From positions 684,001 through 744,000 of the forward strand of contig OX442317.1 of the NCBI GenBank assembly GCA_949358305.1: 60,000 bases of DNA, written 5' to 3'. Below are positions 20,548 to 32,097 of the stretch, piece after piece (the stretch's first letter is position 1; every line of letters begins with the position of its first letter). The notes under the pieces were generated by a model, which did not search any database, had not been told where the DNA came from, and saw nothing but the letters and a program-made list of their open reading frames with translations. Source of the stretch: Strigamia acuminata (taxonomy: Eukaryota; Arthropoda; Chilopoda; Geophilomorpha; Linotaeniidae). Made by a program: the position numbers and the translations under genes.

Positions 20548-23500
20548 TGCAGGACGAAGCGAATATCGATCGCAGTCGCAGCAGCTCATTATCGTGGCTG
20601 TATCGATTATTCGTTAAATTTAGGGGGGGGTTTGCATTAAAATAGACGGGCGCGATGGCGCGCAACGTGTTGATTAACCCAATGTTCACGTGACCTTCCT
20701 TCATTTCCACATTTAATGAACCGTTTCTTCCTGACAATTTTATTAAGGTCGTCTTCATTCAACATGTCTGAATTGACGGCGAGGAGTGAGAAAAATCAAC
20801 ATTTTTCTCACTCTAGCTCCAAATTACGCAATAATTTTAATTCCCAAATATTTCCTCTCGTTTCTCGCATTTTTGTTTGTACATTATTAAATTGACAGAG
20901 GGCGCGAGTCGAGGCCCGCATGGGGAGCTGACAAAATGGCCACAGGGCGGGGCCTACTCGATTCGAGCACGGATGTGCGCATTCACCTTGTCAGGTCTTT
21001 TGTCGCTGCACGTCCTCGGTGCAATAAAGACGACATTTGTGCCCCCTTTGCCTTCGTTACAGCGAGGCCGGCGTCTTTACGCGCCTCTAACGATGCGGGC
21101 CGAGTGAGTTTTGCCATCCCACGACACCCGATTCCCCCTCCCCGTGGAATCCGAAGACGAATCTTAATCTGCCCGAGAAAAAACGCTGAAAAAAAAACCG
21201 CTGAAAAAAAAACGCACTTTTTATCATGATGCCCAACAAACCGGAAGTGCATCTCTACATAATCTTTCCACCAATTAAAACGGTCAAAGTGCACTTTTTT
21301 TTCTTCTTAACCAAATTTCGGGCCCATTTCGGGTAATTTCGCGCTCAGTATGTCCAGTTTGGCGCGTGTTTGCACGACACTTCGGACGATAAACAACGTT
21401 TTATTAGGCGCATTTAGAAATCTTCATCTTAATATCCCAAAATGAGTTTAATCTTACCCCCTTTTTACGAGTGTCATAGTTATAAAATTAACTCTGAAAA
21501 TTAGTTTCAAGAGATGGTTTGTGCCCGTGCTTATCCTTATATGCGATACGCGAGTGCGAGGCCAATGCATTGCACGACACCACCACCGCACCTCACCTCA
21601 CCGCACCGCACCGCGCCGCTCTAATTCCAAACCAGCCGCTAGCGACAAACTCTACGGTCTCAACTTTCTTTTATTAATTTCCAATCCCGGATTCGAGACA
21701 GATCCTTATCAAACATTTAATATTCGCCACGTTTTGCACAATACTCGCAGCAAGAGCGAGCAGAGAGCACAGAGGCTTCCTTCCATCCATCCATCCATCC
21801 ATTTTGGATGCGGATGTTTACTCGCAGCGTTTAAATTCACTTTTCGCCGACTAAATGTGCAATTACAAGTGAGTCAGTGGCGTTTAGTAGCTGCTAAATC
21901 ACGTTTCGAATGAAACTATTGTCTATTTTAATTGCTAACAAGATTAACTCTTGCAAAGGAGCAAGCAAGGGTTGCAACTTACAGCGAATCGACAATAACA
22001 ACAACAACTAGTAGGATCAGGGCTCATTGTCCACACAAGAAGAAACACATACAATCCACAAACATAAATTTAAAGATTCTTTCAATTGGTTTTTAGAAAT
22101 CCCAAGTTTTGTCTTCCTTTTTGTTATAATATAAAATGTTGGTTCGGTATGTACACGTACTGTACGTGCGTAATGAATGATCTCCCCTGACCTGTTCATT
22201 CTTGATTAATGAAAACATTCTTTTCCAGCACAGTAACCGCAACTATCAAAGAGTCGTCATAACTCCACATTCATCTTCTCGCAGTAGTTTATCCCACATC
22301 ACATCACATGGCATCACATGGCATGAGAAGATCGCAGCGGCGCTTCAACTTTAACCCATTAAATTCCTGCAATGCGTAGGAAATAGGGTGGCTGCTTGTG
22401 CAGATCCTTCAAACTCAATTCCAACAACTCAATTTAGCTGTCTATGTACTCTGGTCAATGATCCACGTGTCACAATCCCCCTAGCCCAAAATAAATATTA
22501 ACACCGATAATTATCCCTCGAGAAAAAGAAATTGTGCAACACCAAGAGGGTCTCGCAGCTCAATACATTCGAGGCTTGTAAGCTAATATTTGTCAGCAGC
22601 TCATTGGATTCATCTTGCTCGCCTTTGGCACACACACTTCCCTAGCTCCTATTGATCCATCCGTACGTTGCTTTTCAAGTCACCGAAATTCTATCTTTAA
22701 AAAAATAAAATTTAATTTAATTTAATTCAAATCAAATCAAATCAAATAAATTCGTTTTGCTGAAAGATTAGCCCACTTAGTTTTAAATCCGAGTGTGGTT
22801 TAACAAACAATCCCACTTTGAGCTGCTTTTGCTCAACCAACACCACTAAGTACCCCAGCCACTTTGTCCGACGCCACGGCATTACATTTTCATTACGAGT
22901 CAAGCTTACGGACCAAATACTATTCACGAGTAAACAACTCAGCTCAAACGCACAAACAACACAAACAATACGAGTACAAGCGCTGTGCTGTGCGCTGCGC
23001 TGCGCTTCTAGTTCTAATTCCAGAGTGGCCAGACCAAAGCGCCATAAAAAGTGGCGTTACACGGCGCACGTTACACACGATCCGATAAAAACTCGCACCC
23101 TCATGAAAAGTTAAACTCCGTGTAGCAAATCCCGGTTAATGATTGGCTAATGAAGAAACGCGCAACAAAACTGCCAATCCCTACGGGGTCTCTCTCTCGA
23201 TCTCGATATCGGCAAAGTGCAACTAAATTAATACGCCGCATACGAAATTAAGTTACTTTAACTCGTGAGAAGAGAACGGTACAATAAATAGCACAAAAGC
23301 CGCATCCCACGAGAAATGCCTTTCAGTTTAATACGAAAAGTGTTGGCAAAATTCTCTCCACGAAATTGAGTGTGCGCGCGTTAATTATCCTCTCATTGAT
23401 TTGCCGAGCCACTAATTTATTACATCGCTTCTTTATAATTGAACGAATGCTAACACCAACGCCTTTTATTTATTTACACATGCAAATCGTGCCCTTTTGT

Positions 23501-24670
23501 CTCGCTAAATGCCGGATAAGCGCACCTAACTCGTGTCGCGACTCGAAAAACCAAAGGTAAGTGACTTTAATTTGCCCCTGATTCGATTCCATTTGGTCCG
23601 TCTCGACTGTAATGGAACGCTAAAGCCTTCAAGGACAACAAAAAAATACGAAAAAAAGAAGAAGAAATAAAGAAAAAAGAAAAATAAAGAAAGAAAAAAT
23701 TTGCGTCTTTGAGTCGGGATTAAATTATTTCCTCGCTGCATTGCAAAGGAAAAAAGAAAAATGTTTTGCAGTAATTGTAATCAAAATGTTGATAATTAAA
23801 GCCCGTCTTGGCTTCTTCAACAACCTCATTTAATGCTCAATTAAGTTTGCGCTGTACACAAGAGACTCACTATATGCATCAAATCAAATGAAGTACGACG
23901 TTGCATGGGTCATCAATTGATACACTTTGGTAAAAGCATTATTGTTTACTTCCGTGTTGAGCGATCAAAGGAAAGAAAGAAAGAAAAGTCACAAATGTGT
24001 CGCCATTCTTCGTGTCGTCGCAAGCCCGTTCGATCGACTTGTGCAAAAATATAATTTGTTTATTTTTAAATTACAAACTGAGTAAATAAAAAATGATGTC
24101 ACTTAATTCTTAATTGAAATTTGTGTAATGAAAAAAAGCTAATCTCTTTTTTTGTTTTGTCAATGAGAACATTTCTTTTTTCTTTTTTTTCCCACTTGCA
24201 ACATCACTTGATGACGAGTTGATGAGAAAGCAAAGACAAGGGGGTGTTTAAACGAGGGCACCGTAATTCGGCTTGAATGACAAGCCATTTTGCGCACTTT
24301 AAGTCCCATCGTTTTCGAAAAGGTGCCACTTTAAATCAAAATCATTTTAATGTCAAATAAAAAAATAAAAAAAAAAATTTTAAAAATAAAAAAAATGGTT
24401 TTAAAAAATAAAAAATGTCTTTCTTCCTTCAACAAATTATTCTGTTTGCCGCAAGAAATTATTCACAAAACCGAAGCAGACAAGTGACGTCACCCAAAAG
24501 AGATTTTAATTGATTTCACCATAAAATAAAAATTTATAAAATTTAAAAAATATAAAAATTTAAAAAAAAACAAAAAAAAAACACATTCGCTTAAACATAC
24601 ATGTTCATTTCCTTCTCCCTTAATAAAACCCATATAAAGCATATAAGAGAAGAAAAAGAAAGAAAGAAAA
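20548..24670. other. Non-coding stretch with GC-richer patches and simple repeats
   Basis: Holds a G-run (about 20624), a GC-richer patch (20895-21160), a duplicated AACGCTGAAAAAAAAACCGC motif (about 21181-21215), CCAT repeats (21783-21802), CACATGGCAT repeats (22294-22325), TTTAA and ATCAA pentamer repeats (22709-22747), a strong donor-like AAAG|GTAAGT at 23556 without a clear exon, A-rich blocks (23635-23700, 24355-24415, 24525-24585) and a CRE at 24485-24492. No gene is called. Confidence 0.5.
22709..22747. repeat. TTTAA and ATCAA pentamer repeats
   Basis: Three TTTAA-type units run directly into about four ATCAA units, a compound pentanucleotide repeat. Confidence 0.75.
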
Positions 24671-24675
24671 AGTCA

Positions 24676-24684
24676 TATATAAAA
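24676..24684 (+). promoter_or_regulatory. TATA-like box TATATAAAA
   Basis: A consensus-like TATA element in the context GTCATATATAAAACAGCGCC, about 200 bases upstream of the ATG at 24888. No initiator stands out 30 bases downstream (CCTCGTATAATTG). Confidence 0.2.
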
Positions 24685-24887
24685 CAGCGCCCTCGTATAA
24701 TTGAAAAATGGTTCTCCATGTCATACACACACCTCCCATTTTCAACTAAAGACATTTCCACACGAGATGTATAAATAACTCCCCACAGACTCGTGTGGAT
24801 TAGATCACCTCTCTCATTCTCTCTCAGTGAGAAAAAAAGAAGAAAAGAAAAAAGTGCGAGAGATTGACACAAACTGGCGACAGAAAA

Positions 24888-25085
24888 ATGGCGAGATGGA
24901 CGCAGCGCCATATTGCCTCTGAGGCATCCTTCCAAAATATTAAATGCGTCTATGGGACGAAAACGAGGCTCTCGGGAGCCATGAGTAGCGGCATTGGCAT
25001 TCAGTCGAGCGCGCCGATCCCTCCGCCATTACACATTGACACAGAAGGGAATTCGTCTCACCTCGGTCCACTTTGCGCGTCTTGA
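24888..25085 (+). CDS. Small ORF or candidate exon at a GC-rich island, unknown
   Basis: ATG in the strong context GAAAAATGG opens 65 codons to TGA at 25083-25085. The product starts MARWTQRHIASEASFQNIK and ends in a Ser/Pro/Gly-rich stretch (SSAPIPPPLHIDTEG). Purine-first codons are about 57 percent, only slightly above background. The start coincides with a Pho/YY1-like AAAATGGCG motif, so the ATG may simply be part of that site. No donor, domain or poly-A signal supports it. Confidence 0.15.
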   Translation: MARWTQRHIASEASFQNIKCVYGTKTRLSGAMSSGIGIQSSAPIPPPLHIDTEGNSSHLGPLCAS

Positions 25086-25514
25086 TTGCCAACTTGCGAG
25101 TGAAACATCAGCGCACAAACATTTCTAATAAAGCGGGCGCCGCCCACCAGCCAGAGGTTACTGGCGAGGCAAACTCGCGAGGGGTGGCAAAGCGAGACGC
25201 GGGGCGTCGCTTTTGGCGCGCCGCCAAGACCTCTTGTCACACGGGTGCGAGCGTTAACCCATCGCCGTCGTGCTCGTCGTCAACACGAGGCGGCCAAAGG
25301 AGCCTACAGGTGCCATAGGGGTCCGAAATCGAGCGAATTGAGCCGCCAGATTGAGCGATTCAGCAGCGCACACTCGCCGCGCGCAGGGATTAATTGCATT
25401 CCTCCGGTTGCCATGACGACCCAGCATCCGTCATCTTGGATTCATAAGCAGAGGAAACATGCTCCACCTCCAAATCATCCTGACGAGCACAACGAATCAA
25501 TTGACTCGTTCTGA
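25086..25514 (+). other. GC-rich island with overlapping open frames and an X-box
   Basis: This CpG-rich island is open in several frames. One runs 25245-25514 and ends in a hydrophilic stretch (WIHKQRKHAPPPNHPDEHNE) at TGA. Another runs to 25318, where CCTACAG|GTGCCA could be a donor. No frame has a recognised domain. The island contains GTTGCCATGACGAC at 25407-25420. It may be a promoter or CpG-rich regulatory island rather than coding sequence. Confidence 0.35.
25407..25420. promoter_or_regulatory. RFX X-box GTTGCCATGACGAC
   Basis: An exact fit to the ciliary X-box consensus RYYNYYATRRNRAC. The same 14 bases occur in reverse complement at 47325-47338. Confidence 0.45.
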
Positions 25515-26408
25515 CAGACCAATTACCAAATCACCTCACTCCTCCATCTTTCACTTTCAACTTGCCTTTTCCCGTACCCAAAGGACTTGTCACTTTTCAC
25601 CGCAAACTCAACAATTCACCACTTCGCCTTTCTTTTTCTTCTTTTTTTTTTTACACTTTTATTTCGATCAAATCTTTGCTTTTCCCCAATTGTGTCACCA
25701 TCGTTTTACTCACGTAATGTAGACAGACTGTTGTAAAATATTCAACATCTTTCCTTTTCCTTTTCCTCTTTTCCTTTTCATTTTTTTTCCGATTTTTTTT
25801 TCTGATTTTTTTCTTCTTTTCATTTCATTCATTCATTCTCTAGTCTCATCTTCCGGCTCCATTTTGACGACACATGCACACACCTCCAGCTCGTCAATCA
25901 CTCCCGGGAACACTTTTGCTTTTTATTAGATGCTATTTATACAATACGGAGTGAGTTGAGACGAGGTGCGTGCAATGCAACCATCCGCTCACACGGATCA
26001 TTGAGGATCTTCAGCTCACCGACAACTAAATGTCAAATTTGTCAATTAAAAATAAAATAAAAAACTTAAAAAAAAAAATTATTATTTTGACAATTTCCTA
26101 AAAAAAAATCTATTTGCCTAGACTTTTGTGATGCAAATTTCGTAATCGCCTAAATCGCTTTCTTGTATTATCATCATCTCAAATGTTAATCTTCTTGTCT
26201 CCCGAGCATCCTCCGTAAACCTAATGTTTCCTTATTTAATTTTCCTTACTTTCAAATCCCCAATCTTCATTTTATCAACAAACAACCAACCAACCAACCA
26301 AACTGAACTAAACTAAACAAGAAAACGAAAAATAAAAATAATAAAAATAAAAAAAATAAAAAACCGCTCCGAAATCGTGTAAAAACGTGCAATCCTTTTG
26401 CAAAACAG
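25515..26408. other. A/T-rich sequence with pyrimidine tracts, no gene seen
   Basis: Contains T/C-rich tracts (25630-25660, 25740-25840), a weak GGA|GTGAGT donor-like string near 25940, CCAA repeats (about 26282-26300) and an A-rich block (26300-26365) just before the candidate exon. Confidence 0.6.
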
Positions 26409-26538
26409 AAAAAAGAAAGTCAAGCAGGGAAGCCAGACATTTCAACTGCAAGACCATTATGCCAGTGAGAGAAAAACACTCATTTCCAGCAATGTATTGA
26501 GCAATCCATCCACACCAGAATGGATCAATAAATTCAAG
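26409..26538 (+). CDS. Candidate penultimate coding exon of an unknown gene
   Basis: CCTTTTGCAAAACAG ends at 26408 as a possible acceptor, and AAG|GTGGGT at 26538/26539 is a good donor. Between them the frame is open for 43 codons and reads SQTFQLQDHYASERKTLISS then NVLSNPSTPEWINKFK. Composition is ordinary for a protein and not low complexity. The exon ends in phase 0, which matches the open frame of the next candidate exon at 26951. A later internal acceptor (after 26427 or 26436) is also possible. No domain is recognised and no upstream exon could be joined. Seen: splice signals and frame. Inferred: that these form a transcript. Confidence 0.35.
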
Positions 26539-26950
26539 GTGGGTGCCTCACTCACTCCCTCTCCCTCTCCCTCCCTCTCTCTCTCTTTCTCGTTCTCCTC
26601 GCGTTCTCTCACCTGGTCATCCTCCATTTTCCATCAAACAATATCCCTATCTTTCCACGCCAAGGTCACAGACGTGCACACTTAATCTGCCTGGCTCGTG
26701 ACCATTGAAAAAGAGAGCGAGCGACACAGTCGCCCTCAATCTCGTTTCCCTCCCTCACTCGCATCGATCGAGGCGGGGAACGCGGGAAGGCGGGCGCGTG
26801 TTTCTTGCAAAATAAATTGCCCGTTCCCGCCCATTCTTAACGGCACCGACAACACGCATGCGCGCCATTTTTATTTTTTTATATTTCGTATATATATATA
26901 TATATATGTTTTTTTATATTTTTTATTTTTTCCTTCCCTTCCCTTTGCAG
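26539..26950 (+). other. Candidate 412-base intron
   Basis: Starts GTGGGT and ends in TTCCTTCCCTTCCCTTTGCAG, one of the best acceptors in the window. It contains a CT tract (about 26558-26590) and a TA repeat (26889-26907). Confidence 0.35.
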
Positions 26951-27085
26951 CGCCCGTTACGACTGTTACACGCACTGCCAGTACATTGCGATAAATCCTC
27001 GGACCCTCCAATAATTCTGCAACCACCTCCCCAGTGTCCCCGACCCCACTTTCACGCTCCTCCAAACACCGCGTCTCCATCTTGA
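26951..27085 (+). CDS. Candidate last coding exon with poly-A signal downstream
   Basis: After the strong acceptor at 26949-26950, the phase-0 frame reads 44 codons, starting RPLRLLHALPVHCDKSSDPP and ending Pro/Ser-rich, to TGA at 27083-27085. AATAAA follows at 27121-27126, 36 bases after the stop. Phase agrees with the donor at 26538, so the two exons can be joined without breaking the frame. A competing frame from the same acceptor, starting ARYDCYTHCQYIAINPRTLQ, stops after 20 codons and would need a different incoming phase. The scaffold gap starts only 80 bases after the poly-A signal. No family is recognised. Confidence 0.35.
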   Translation, partial: RPLRLLHALPVHCDKSSDPPIILQPPPQCPRPHFHAPPNTASPS

Positions 27086-27120
27086 AAATTTATAATGCAA
27101 GTATAACTCTTTTTCAACAA

Positions 27121-27130
27121 AATAAATAAA
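27121..27130 (+). terminator. Candidate polyadenylation signal AATAAATAAA
   Basis: Overlapping AATAAA hexamers lie 36 bases after the stop codon of the candidate last exon. Such hexamers are frequent in this AT-rich sequence, so the position is the main argument. Confidence 0.3.
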
Positions 27131-27206
27131 TAGAAAACGCCGCTCGAATTGCACAATCCAACGTGATTTATTTCATCCCAACCGCTATCACCAGGAATGC
27201 AGTGCG

Positions 27207-27406
27207 NNNNNNNNNNNNNNNNNNNNNNNNNNNNNNNNNNNNNNNNNNNNNNNNNNNNNNNNNNNNNNNNNNNNNNNNNNNNNNNNNNNNNNNNNNNNNN
27301 NNNNNNNNNNNNNNNNNNNNNNNNNNNNNNNNNNNNNNNNNNNNNNNNNNNNNNNNNNNNNNNNNNNNNNNNNNNNNNNNNNNNNNNNNNNNNNNNNNNN
27401 NNNNNN
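27207..27406. other. Assembly gap of exactly 200 N
   Basis: The round length is typical of a fixed-size scaffolding gap, so the real distance and even adjacency are unknown. Confidence 0.98.
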
Positions 27407-27560
27407 CCCTCAACCCTCTTCTTTCCTTAATCCTTCCCGTCTGCGATAGAATACGGCGCCCATCTGGTTTAGGGTAACGAGGATGCCGTGCGAATTCCCC
27501 GCCAAATCGACATTCATCCCGTTCTGCTTGGCAGCCACCGGCAAATGAGACCTAGGCTTC
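27407..27560. other. Gap-flanking segment, open in several frames
   Basis: Just right of the gap a pyrimidine tract (27407-27440) leads to CTGCGATAG and GTTTAG, both possible + strand acceptors. A + strand frame then reads APIWFRVTRMPCEFPAK and stops at TGA near 27548. On the - strand a frame reads QNGMNVDLAGNSHGILVTLN over the same bases and a third is also open. The segment is GC-richer than its surroundings, so multiple open frames are expected. I cannot choose between a coding exon on either strand and chance. No domain is recognised. Confidence 0.3.
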
Positions 27561-30500
27561 ATTCCCCTTCCCTTTCCCCTTCTCCTTCTCCTCTTTTTTA
27601 CATTAACGACAAAAACACATGACGCAAAAACCAACTCGTGACACTCGATGCACTCAAACTTTCTGTTTACATGCTCTTTCAAACCAAGTCTGTCTAGAAA
27701 ACACAACACAAAAATCTACTATTCAATTTCAGAATGGGAATGCAGTGATTACGTTACGTTATATCTATCGTAGGAGTTACATCCGATATGGCAAGGATGA
27801 ATTATAGAGAACACGCTAATGTGTTACGGACCGGTATCATGTTTGTCCCAATTATAAACCTCAACTTATTCATTTATTTTTTAAAGTGGCTGGAAAAACG
27901 AAACGGCTTTTAAAAAAATTAATTAGAGCGGAACACAATGGATATGTTGAAGTTTGTAATTATTACTGCATTTAATTCTGCATTGTTGAGTTTAATAATT
28001 TTGTACCAACATTCTGAATCTTGAATTTGTGTTTTGTGTTTTTGCAATTTTTCATATTTTTGATGACGGTTCACGACTGTTTTGGGCATCCAATCATTTT
28101 GTATAAACGACCTAATCAAATGTTTTCTCCCCCTGCAACCACCTATTGTTACCTGGAAGCAAAACACGAAGAAGATTACCCCGATCTGATCGAGTCAACT
28201 AAATTTCCCTGCGATAAATCGATTATCCGAGTCAGTCTCCGGCGTGATTCAAGCCTGAACGAAAACAAGTCGAAACGTTTCATCAAAAAATTATTAAAAA
28301 TTAAAAATTGAAACATTTATTCTTTTTTCTTTGCACTTCTCCGATTCCGCTTAATTTTTCAAGAAAAGACAAAAGATACGCTTTAGTTCCATCGTTTATT
28401 CTTTCTTCCTTGCTGAAAGTGACATAAGAATTTAATCAAGAAATCTTTAGGCGTCTTGTACTGAGTGCAAACCGAGACCACCGTACACACCACTTGGAGC
28501 AGACAAGCAACCTGGTAATTAAATTCCCGCCCATACGCCACATGGCAAGCACATTATTAAATTCATATTACGAGCCAACAATATTTGACATCGAGTGGAC
28601 AAAAATTTGTTACTTTAAACTCAACTTCCTTCAAATTTCAATTTTAATTTCATCTTCAAAACGCATTTCACACATTTTTTCGATTTTTAAAAAAATTTAT
28701 TTCTAATTTGTTGATATTTTTGCACGGAGAATTAAACTGCATCAAAATTGGATGGAATAATCAAATTAAATTGCATCTGGTTTTTAAAAAAATATATATA
28801 TGGGGATTTACAAACTATCAGAAGCAAAGGCAAACTCCCATCAAATTACCTCCAATTTCCAACGATTACCAGGTGCTTCAAATTATATACAAATTAATCT
28901 AATTACTCTCAAACCGCCAATTTTTAGCGAGTTTTCCTTAATCACGCTGAGCTAAAAATTCACCGTCAGCAATTTGTGACCAAATAAAATCAAAACTGTT
29001 TTTCAATAAAATTTCTCATTTAAAAAAAAAAATTAATTTCAATTTAATGTAACCAAAAACCGTGTAATTCGAACTCAAAGTCAAAACATGTTTATTGCTA
29101 AATGTTTTTTCTTCTTCCCAACCAACAACGTAATTGAAATTTTACACGAAATGGAAACAATCACTTCCAAAATTAACGAGAAACCAAAAAAAGAAAAATG
29201 TAAATTTAGAAAACATTTTAAAAAAAAAAATACTTCTGAATTTATAAATCCATAAACCATAAAAACCCAACTTTTCCTAACCTCCCCCCGCCCTCCATTC
29301 CCCCTAAAAAAAATTAAAGCTTCATTTTTTTCCATTTCCCCACCCAACATGATTCATAATGACATATTTTTTCGGCGCTTGCCGACCTAAATCCAGAAAT
29401 AGATTATTATATTATTATTTGCCTGCTCATTTATATGCACAACACACTCTTCCCCTTGGAATGAGTTCAAGAAAACACGAGCTAAAAGTTTCTAAGATTA
29501 GAGTGATGAAAAGACATCTTGAAAAAAAATGGAATAAAAAAAAAATCTCACTAAAATTTAATGTAGGCAAATAAAAGATGTAAAAATTAGAGTAAATTAT
29601 TCATCACCACTGTACCGTTTTGATAAATTATTTATTTTTTTTCGCCTGCCTCAGCTCGAAATACATCGCCAACAGACGAAACTCAAATGACATTAGTCAC
29701 ATAGCTGTAGTGCAGAAAGAAACAGATGGGTAATGACTTTCAAACACCAGCTGCAATAAAATATTTCTGCGTCCAATAAGTCATAAATCCCCACATTCCT
29801 AATTTGTTTACATCGTAAAGTGGAAATAAAAGTCGATGGAAACGCCCCAGTTAAAGAAACTTGTCAATACCAATACACATTGCCCTACGTTGCAAATCCT
29901 GGACTCGAATCTTTACGAATCCCACCCGAATCTTTAATATCTGAATCCTGAATCTCCCCATATAATTCAAAAATACATTGAGTTTCACGAGAATGCATTT
30001 TCTAATACATTTTTGCATGCTATTGGTTTGCAAATAATAATTCCGTACATTTTGTGAAATACATTACGAAATGCACTCCCAATATTATTTTTTCTCAAAT
30101 GAATTTTTCTCAATTACCATAAACATTCGATTCTAAAACGCACTTTTTTCTCCAAAAACCAATGCCTAAAAATGGGGGTGCGTCTTAGAATCAAATTTTT
30201 ACGATACATGATCAAATGCATCATTTAATGCACAACCAACATATTTAATTCCACAAAATGCTATACAATTTAGAATGCATTAAGTAAAAAGCAATATACT
30301 GTAAAATATGTTTCTGCAGCTTATGGGTCTTGTTTGGCCATGATCTCGCAAGACGTCGTGCTGATTTGCACGACATCATTTCTGAATCTCCAGATCAGAT
30401 TCCACATCTTTTTTTACTAGAATTTCTGATTGCCACACCCCTCGCCCAGACTACACCTTGCTGACCAAAGCAAAGCCATCGATCGTAGGCCACTGTCCCT

Positions 30501-30650
30501 CAAATTATGATGGATTTATTGATCTATCGATCCAACCCACAATTAACACCACTTCTCAATTATTCACTATTTAAATTTGTATTTTTTTTCTACTTAGCCT
30601 GATCAAACGATTGGCTTAACCAAGAGAGCGTGCGTGAAGTAGTTTCGACC
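27561..30650. other. A/T-rich unique sequence, no gene assigned
   Basis: A frame at 28021-28311 looks like a secreted small protein with a hydrophobic start, but it has no ATG before the hydrophobic segment; the first ATG is at 28060. A/T runs occur at 28670-28700, 28780-28800, 29020-29040 and 29215-29235. AT-rich repeat words shared with 4.8 kb lie at about 29957-30077 and are listed separately. Confidence 0.5.
29957..30077. repeat. Diverged dispersed A/T repeat related to 4809-4870
   Basis: CCCATATAATTC followed by AAAAATACATTGA (29957-29981) matches the reverse complement of 4846-4870 at 21 of 25 positions. AATGCATTTTCTAATACATT (29993-30012) matches 4809-4828 at 18 of 20 in the same orientation. 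A third, inverted copy of the word occurs at about 30061-30077. No target duplications are visible. Confidence 0.45.
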
Positions 30651-30714
30651 CATTTCCTTAGTTGATGTTTGTGCAAGTCATCTTTAACTCGTGCCTGTCC
30701 CACATTTGCGTTGC

Positions 30715-30960
30715 AGAGTCACGGAAATCACAGAAAACCCAATCTAGATGAGTGACCAGATGTCCGATGAAATACGAACAAGTCGCCCGTGCACTTTTGT
30801 GCTCTAATGAGGATATATTGTTCCTGCATTTGTGTAACAGGACTAGGGAAATCATGAAAAACTCAATCTAGATGAGTAGCCAGATGCCATTTGTTTTACC
30901 TTCTGGCCTGTGTACTTTTTGTACGCCCAACCCGCCCTATGGCGCTGTTGTAAATGTGCG
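30715..30960. repeat. Two-copy tandem duplication, period about 124
   Basis: CAATCTAGATGAGTGACCAG (from about 30740) recurs as CAATCTAGATGAGTAGCCAG (from about 30864). Flanking words are also shared: CACATTTGCGT / CATTTGTGT, GGAAATCA-GAAAA-, and CCCGTGCACTTTTGTGC / CCTGTGTACTTTTTGTAC. The copies are diverged and no frame runs through both. Confidence 0.6.
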
Positions 30961-31001
30961 CACATTTGATGAAAAGGTCACGAATTTTGAGTAGAACACA
31001 A

Positions 31002-31020
31002 GATCGAAACGTCAGCCATT
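31002..31020 (+). mobile_element. Possible Penelope-like terminal motif GATCGAAACGTCAGCC
   Basis: CGAAACGTC followed by a run of unique sequence is reminiscent of the conserved GAAAC-GTC end of Penelope-associated hammerheads. No stem II or CTGATGA core is present, so the call is weak. Confidence 0.15.
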
Positions 31021-31225
31021 CTCTGGATGAGTTCACCTACAACTAGCAATTGCGGAAATTTAGTTAAAACAACTTACAACTAACTCTTTCTTTACAAACG
31101 ATCGGCTTTACTCGTTCAAGAGGACAGACACGAGATGTCTCGAACCTCATCCAAAACTTATACCTTCGAGATGTTTTCAGTCATGCGCTATAGAAATATG
31201 CTACTTAACTTAACTTAACTTCAGT

Positions 31226-31239
31226 CAGAGCCGGATTTG
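31226..31239 (+). mobile_element. Solo hAT-like end CAGAGCCGGATTTG
   Basis: Resembles the CAGRGCCGGAYTTA terminal repeats of hAT elements and the left edge at 4349. It follows a TTAAC repeat (about 31203-31222). No partner end was found on the right. Confidence 0.25.
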
Positions 31240-31299
31240 TATATAAGTTAAAGACACTACAGCATATGGTACCGCGATTATGAGAAACCCCAAAGTAAA

Positions 31300-32090
31300 A
31301 AAAAAGTAATCGCGCTATCTATCCTATATTTATGGCTGAATATTTTATGGCCCAGCTGTAAATGTATTTTCATGTATGTGAAGCATTGTTTTAGCATTGT
31401 CGTTCATAAATAAAGTTGCCATATTTGTCACGCGACACACCTAACTTTAGCGTTCTAACAATTACTTGTTTGTCGTTAAAATAATTCTTGGCAAAGACGT
31501 GTGATAGGTAGGAACTAACACAAGTTCTCTTACCAACTGTATGTTCAGTTTACACTGCAAAAGCAAGCGAGCATTAAATTAATCCTAAGCATATTTTCCA
31601 AATGGTCACACATTTTATTGTGCATTGCATTTTCCTGCTTGCATTCTGACTGTTTAGTATCCCTAATGGTCACGATGCTGACCAACGGTCCGTTATACTC
31701 TGTACAACAGTTCTCCCATAAAGGGAAGTTGTCAAAGCCGGAAGTAGTTCTGGGAACAATGCAGAAAGCTACAAGCTCATTGGTGCAGATTGGACTACAC
31801 AAAGCCCCTATTGAGACTTAAACAGCACCACCTCGAGACAAGCATCCTGGGTCCTCGTCCACAACCGTACACCATGCTGACGCTTAGGGACTTGGCCGCT
31901 GGGCTATTCCCAGTACCATGAGTGGCCACATGCATCGGATGTGTTGGCATCCCCTTAGAACAGACTAAACCGCTCACACTGATCAAGTAGCTTATCGAGT
32001 CACATGGTCAGTGCGGTGGTCGCAGGTTGCAATACGGCACGAAAACACTGACCGAGACAAACTCGTAATAAAACCCATTAAACCTCAAAA
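31300..32090. other. Repeat-island sequence with no identified element
   Basis: Slightly GC-richer sequence with short open frames on both strands (for example 31618-31821 +, 31795-31986 -). It may be a decayed transposon, but no reverse transcriptase, integrase or transposase motif is seen. Confidence 0.4.
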
Positions 32091-32097
32091 TACAATA

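Noticed and set aside
23366-23560. Exon ending at the consensus donor AAAG|GTAAGT (23556)
   Set aside because: Strings like GGTAAGT are expected several times by chance, and no acceptor or convincing start defines the other side.
27410-27600. Coding exon on either strand right of the gap
   Set aside because: At least three frames on two strands are open over the same bases and none shows a known domain; kept only as an undecided segment.
28018-28311. Secreted small protein with a hydrophobic leader
   Set aside because: No ATG precedes the hydrophobic part; the first ATG (28060) removes most of it.
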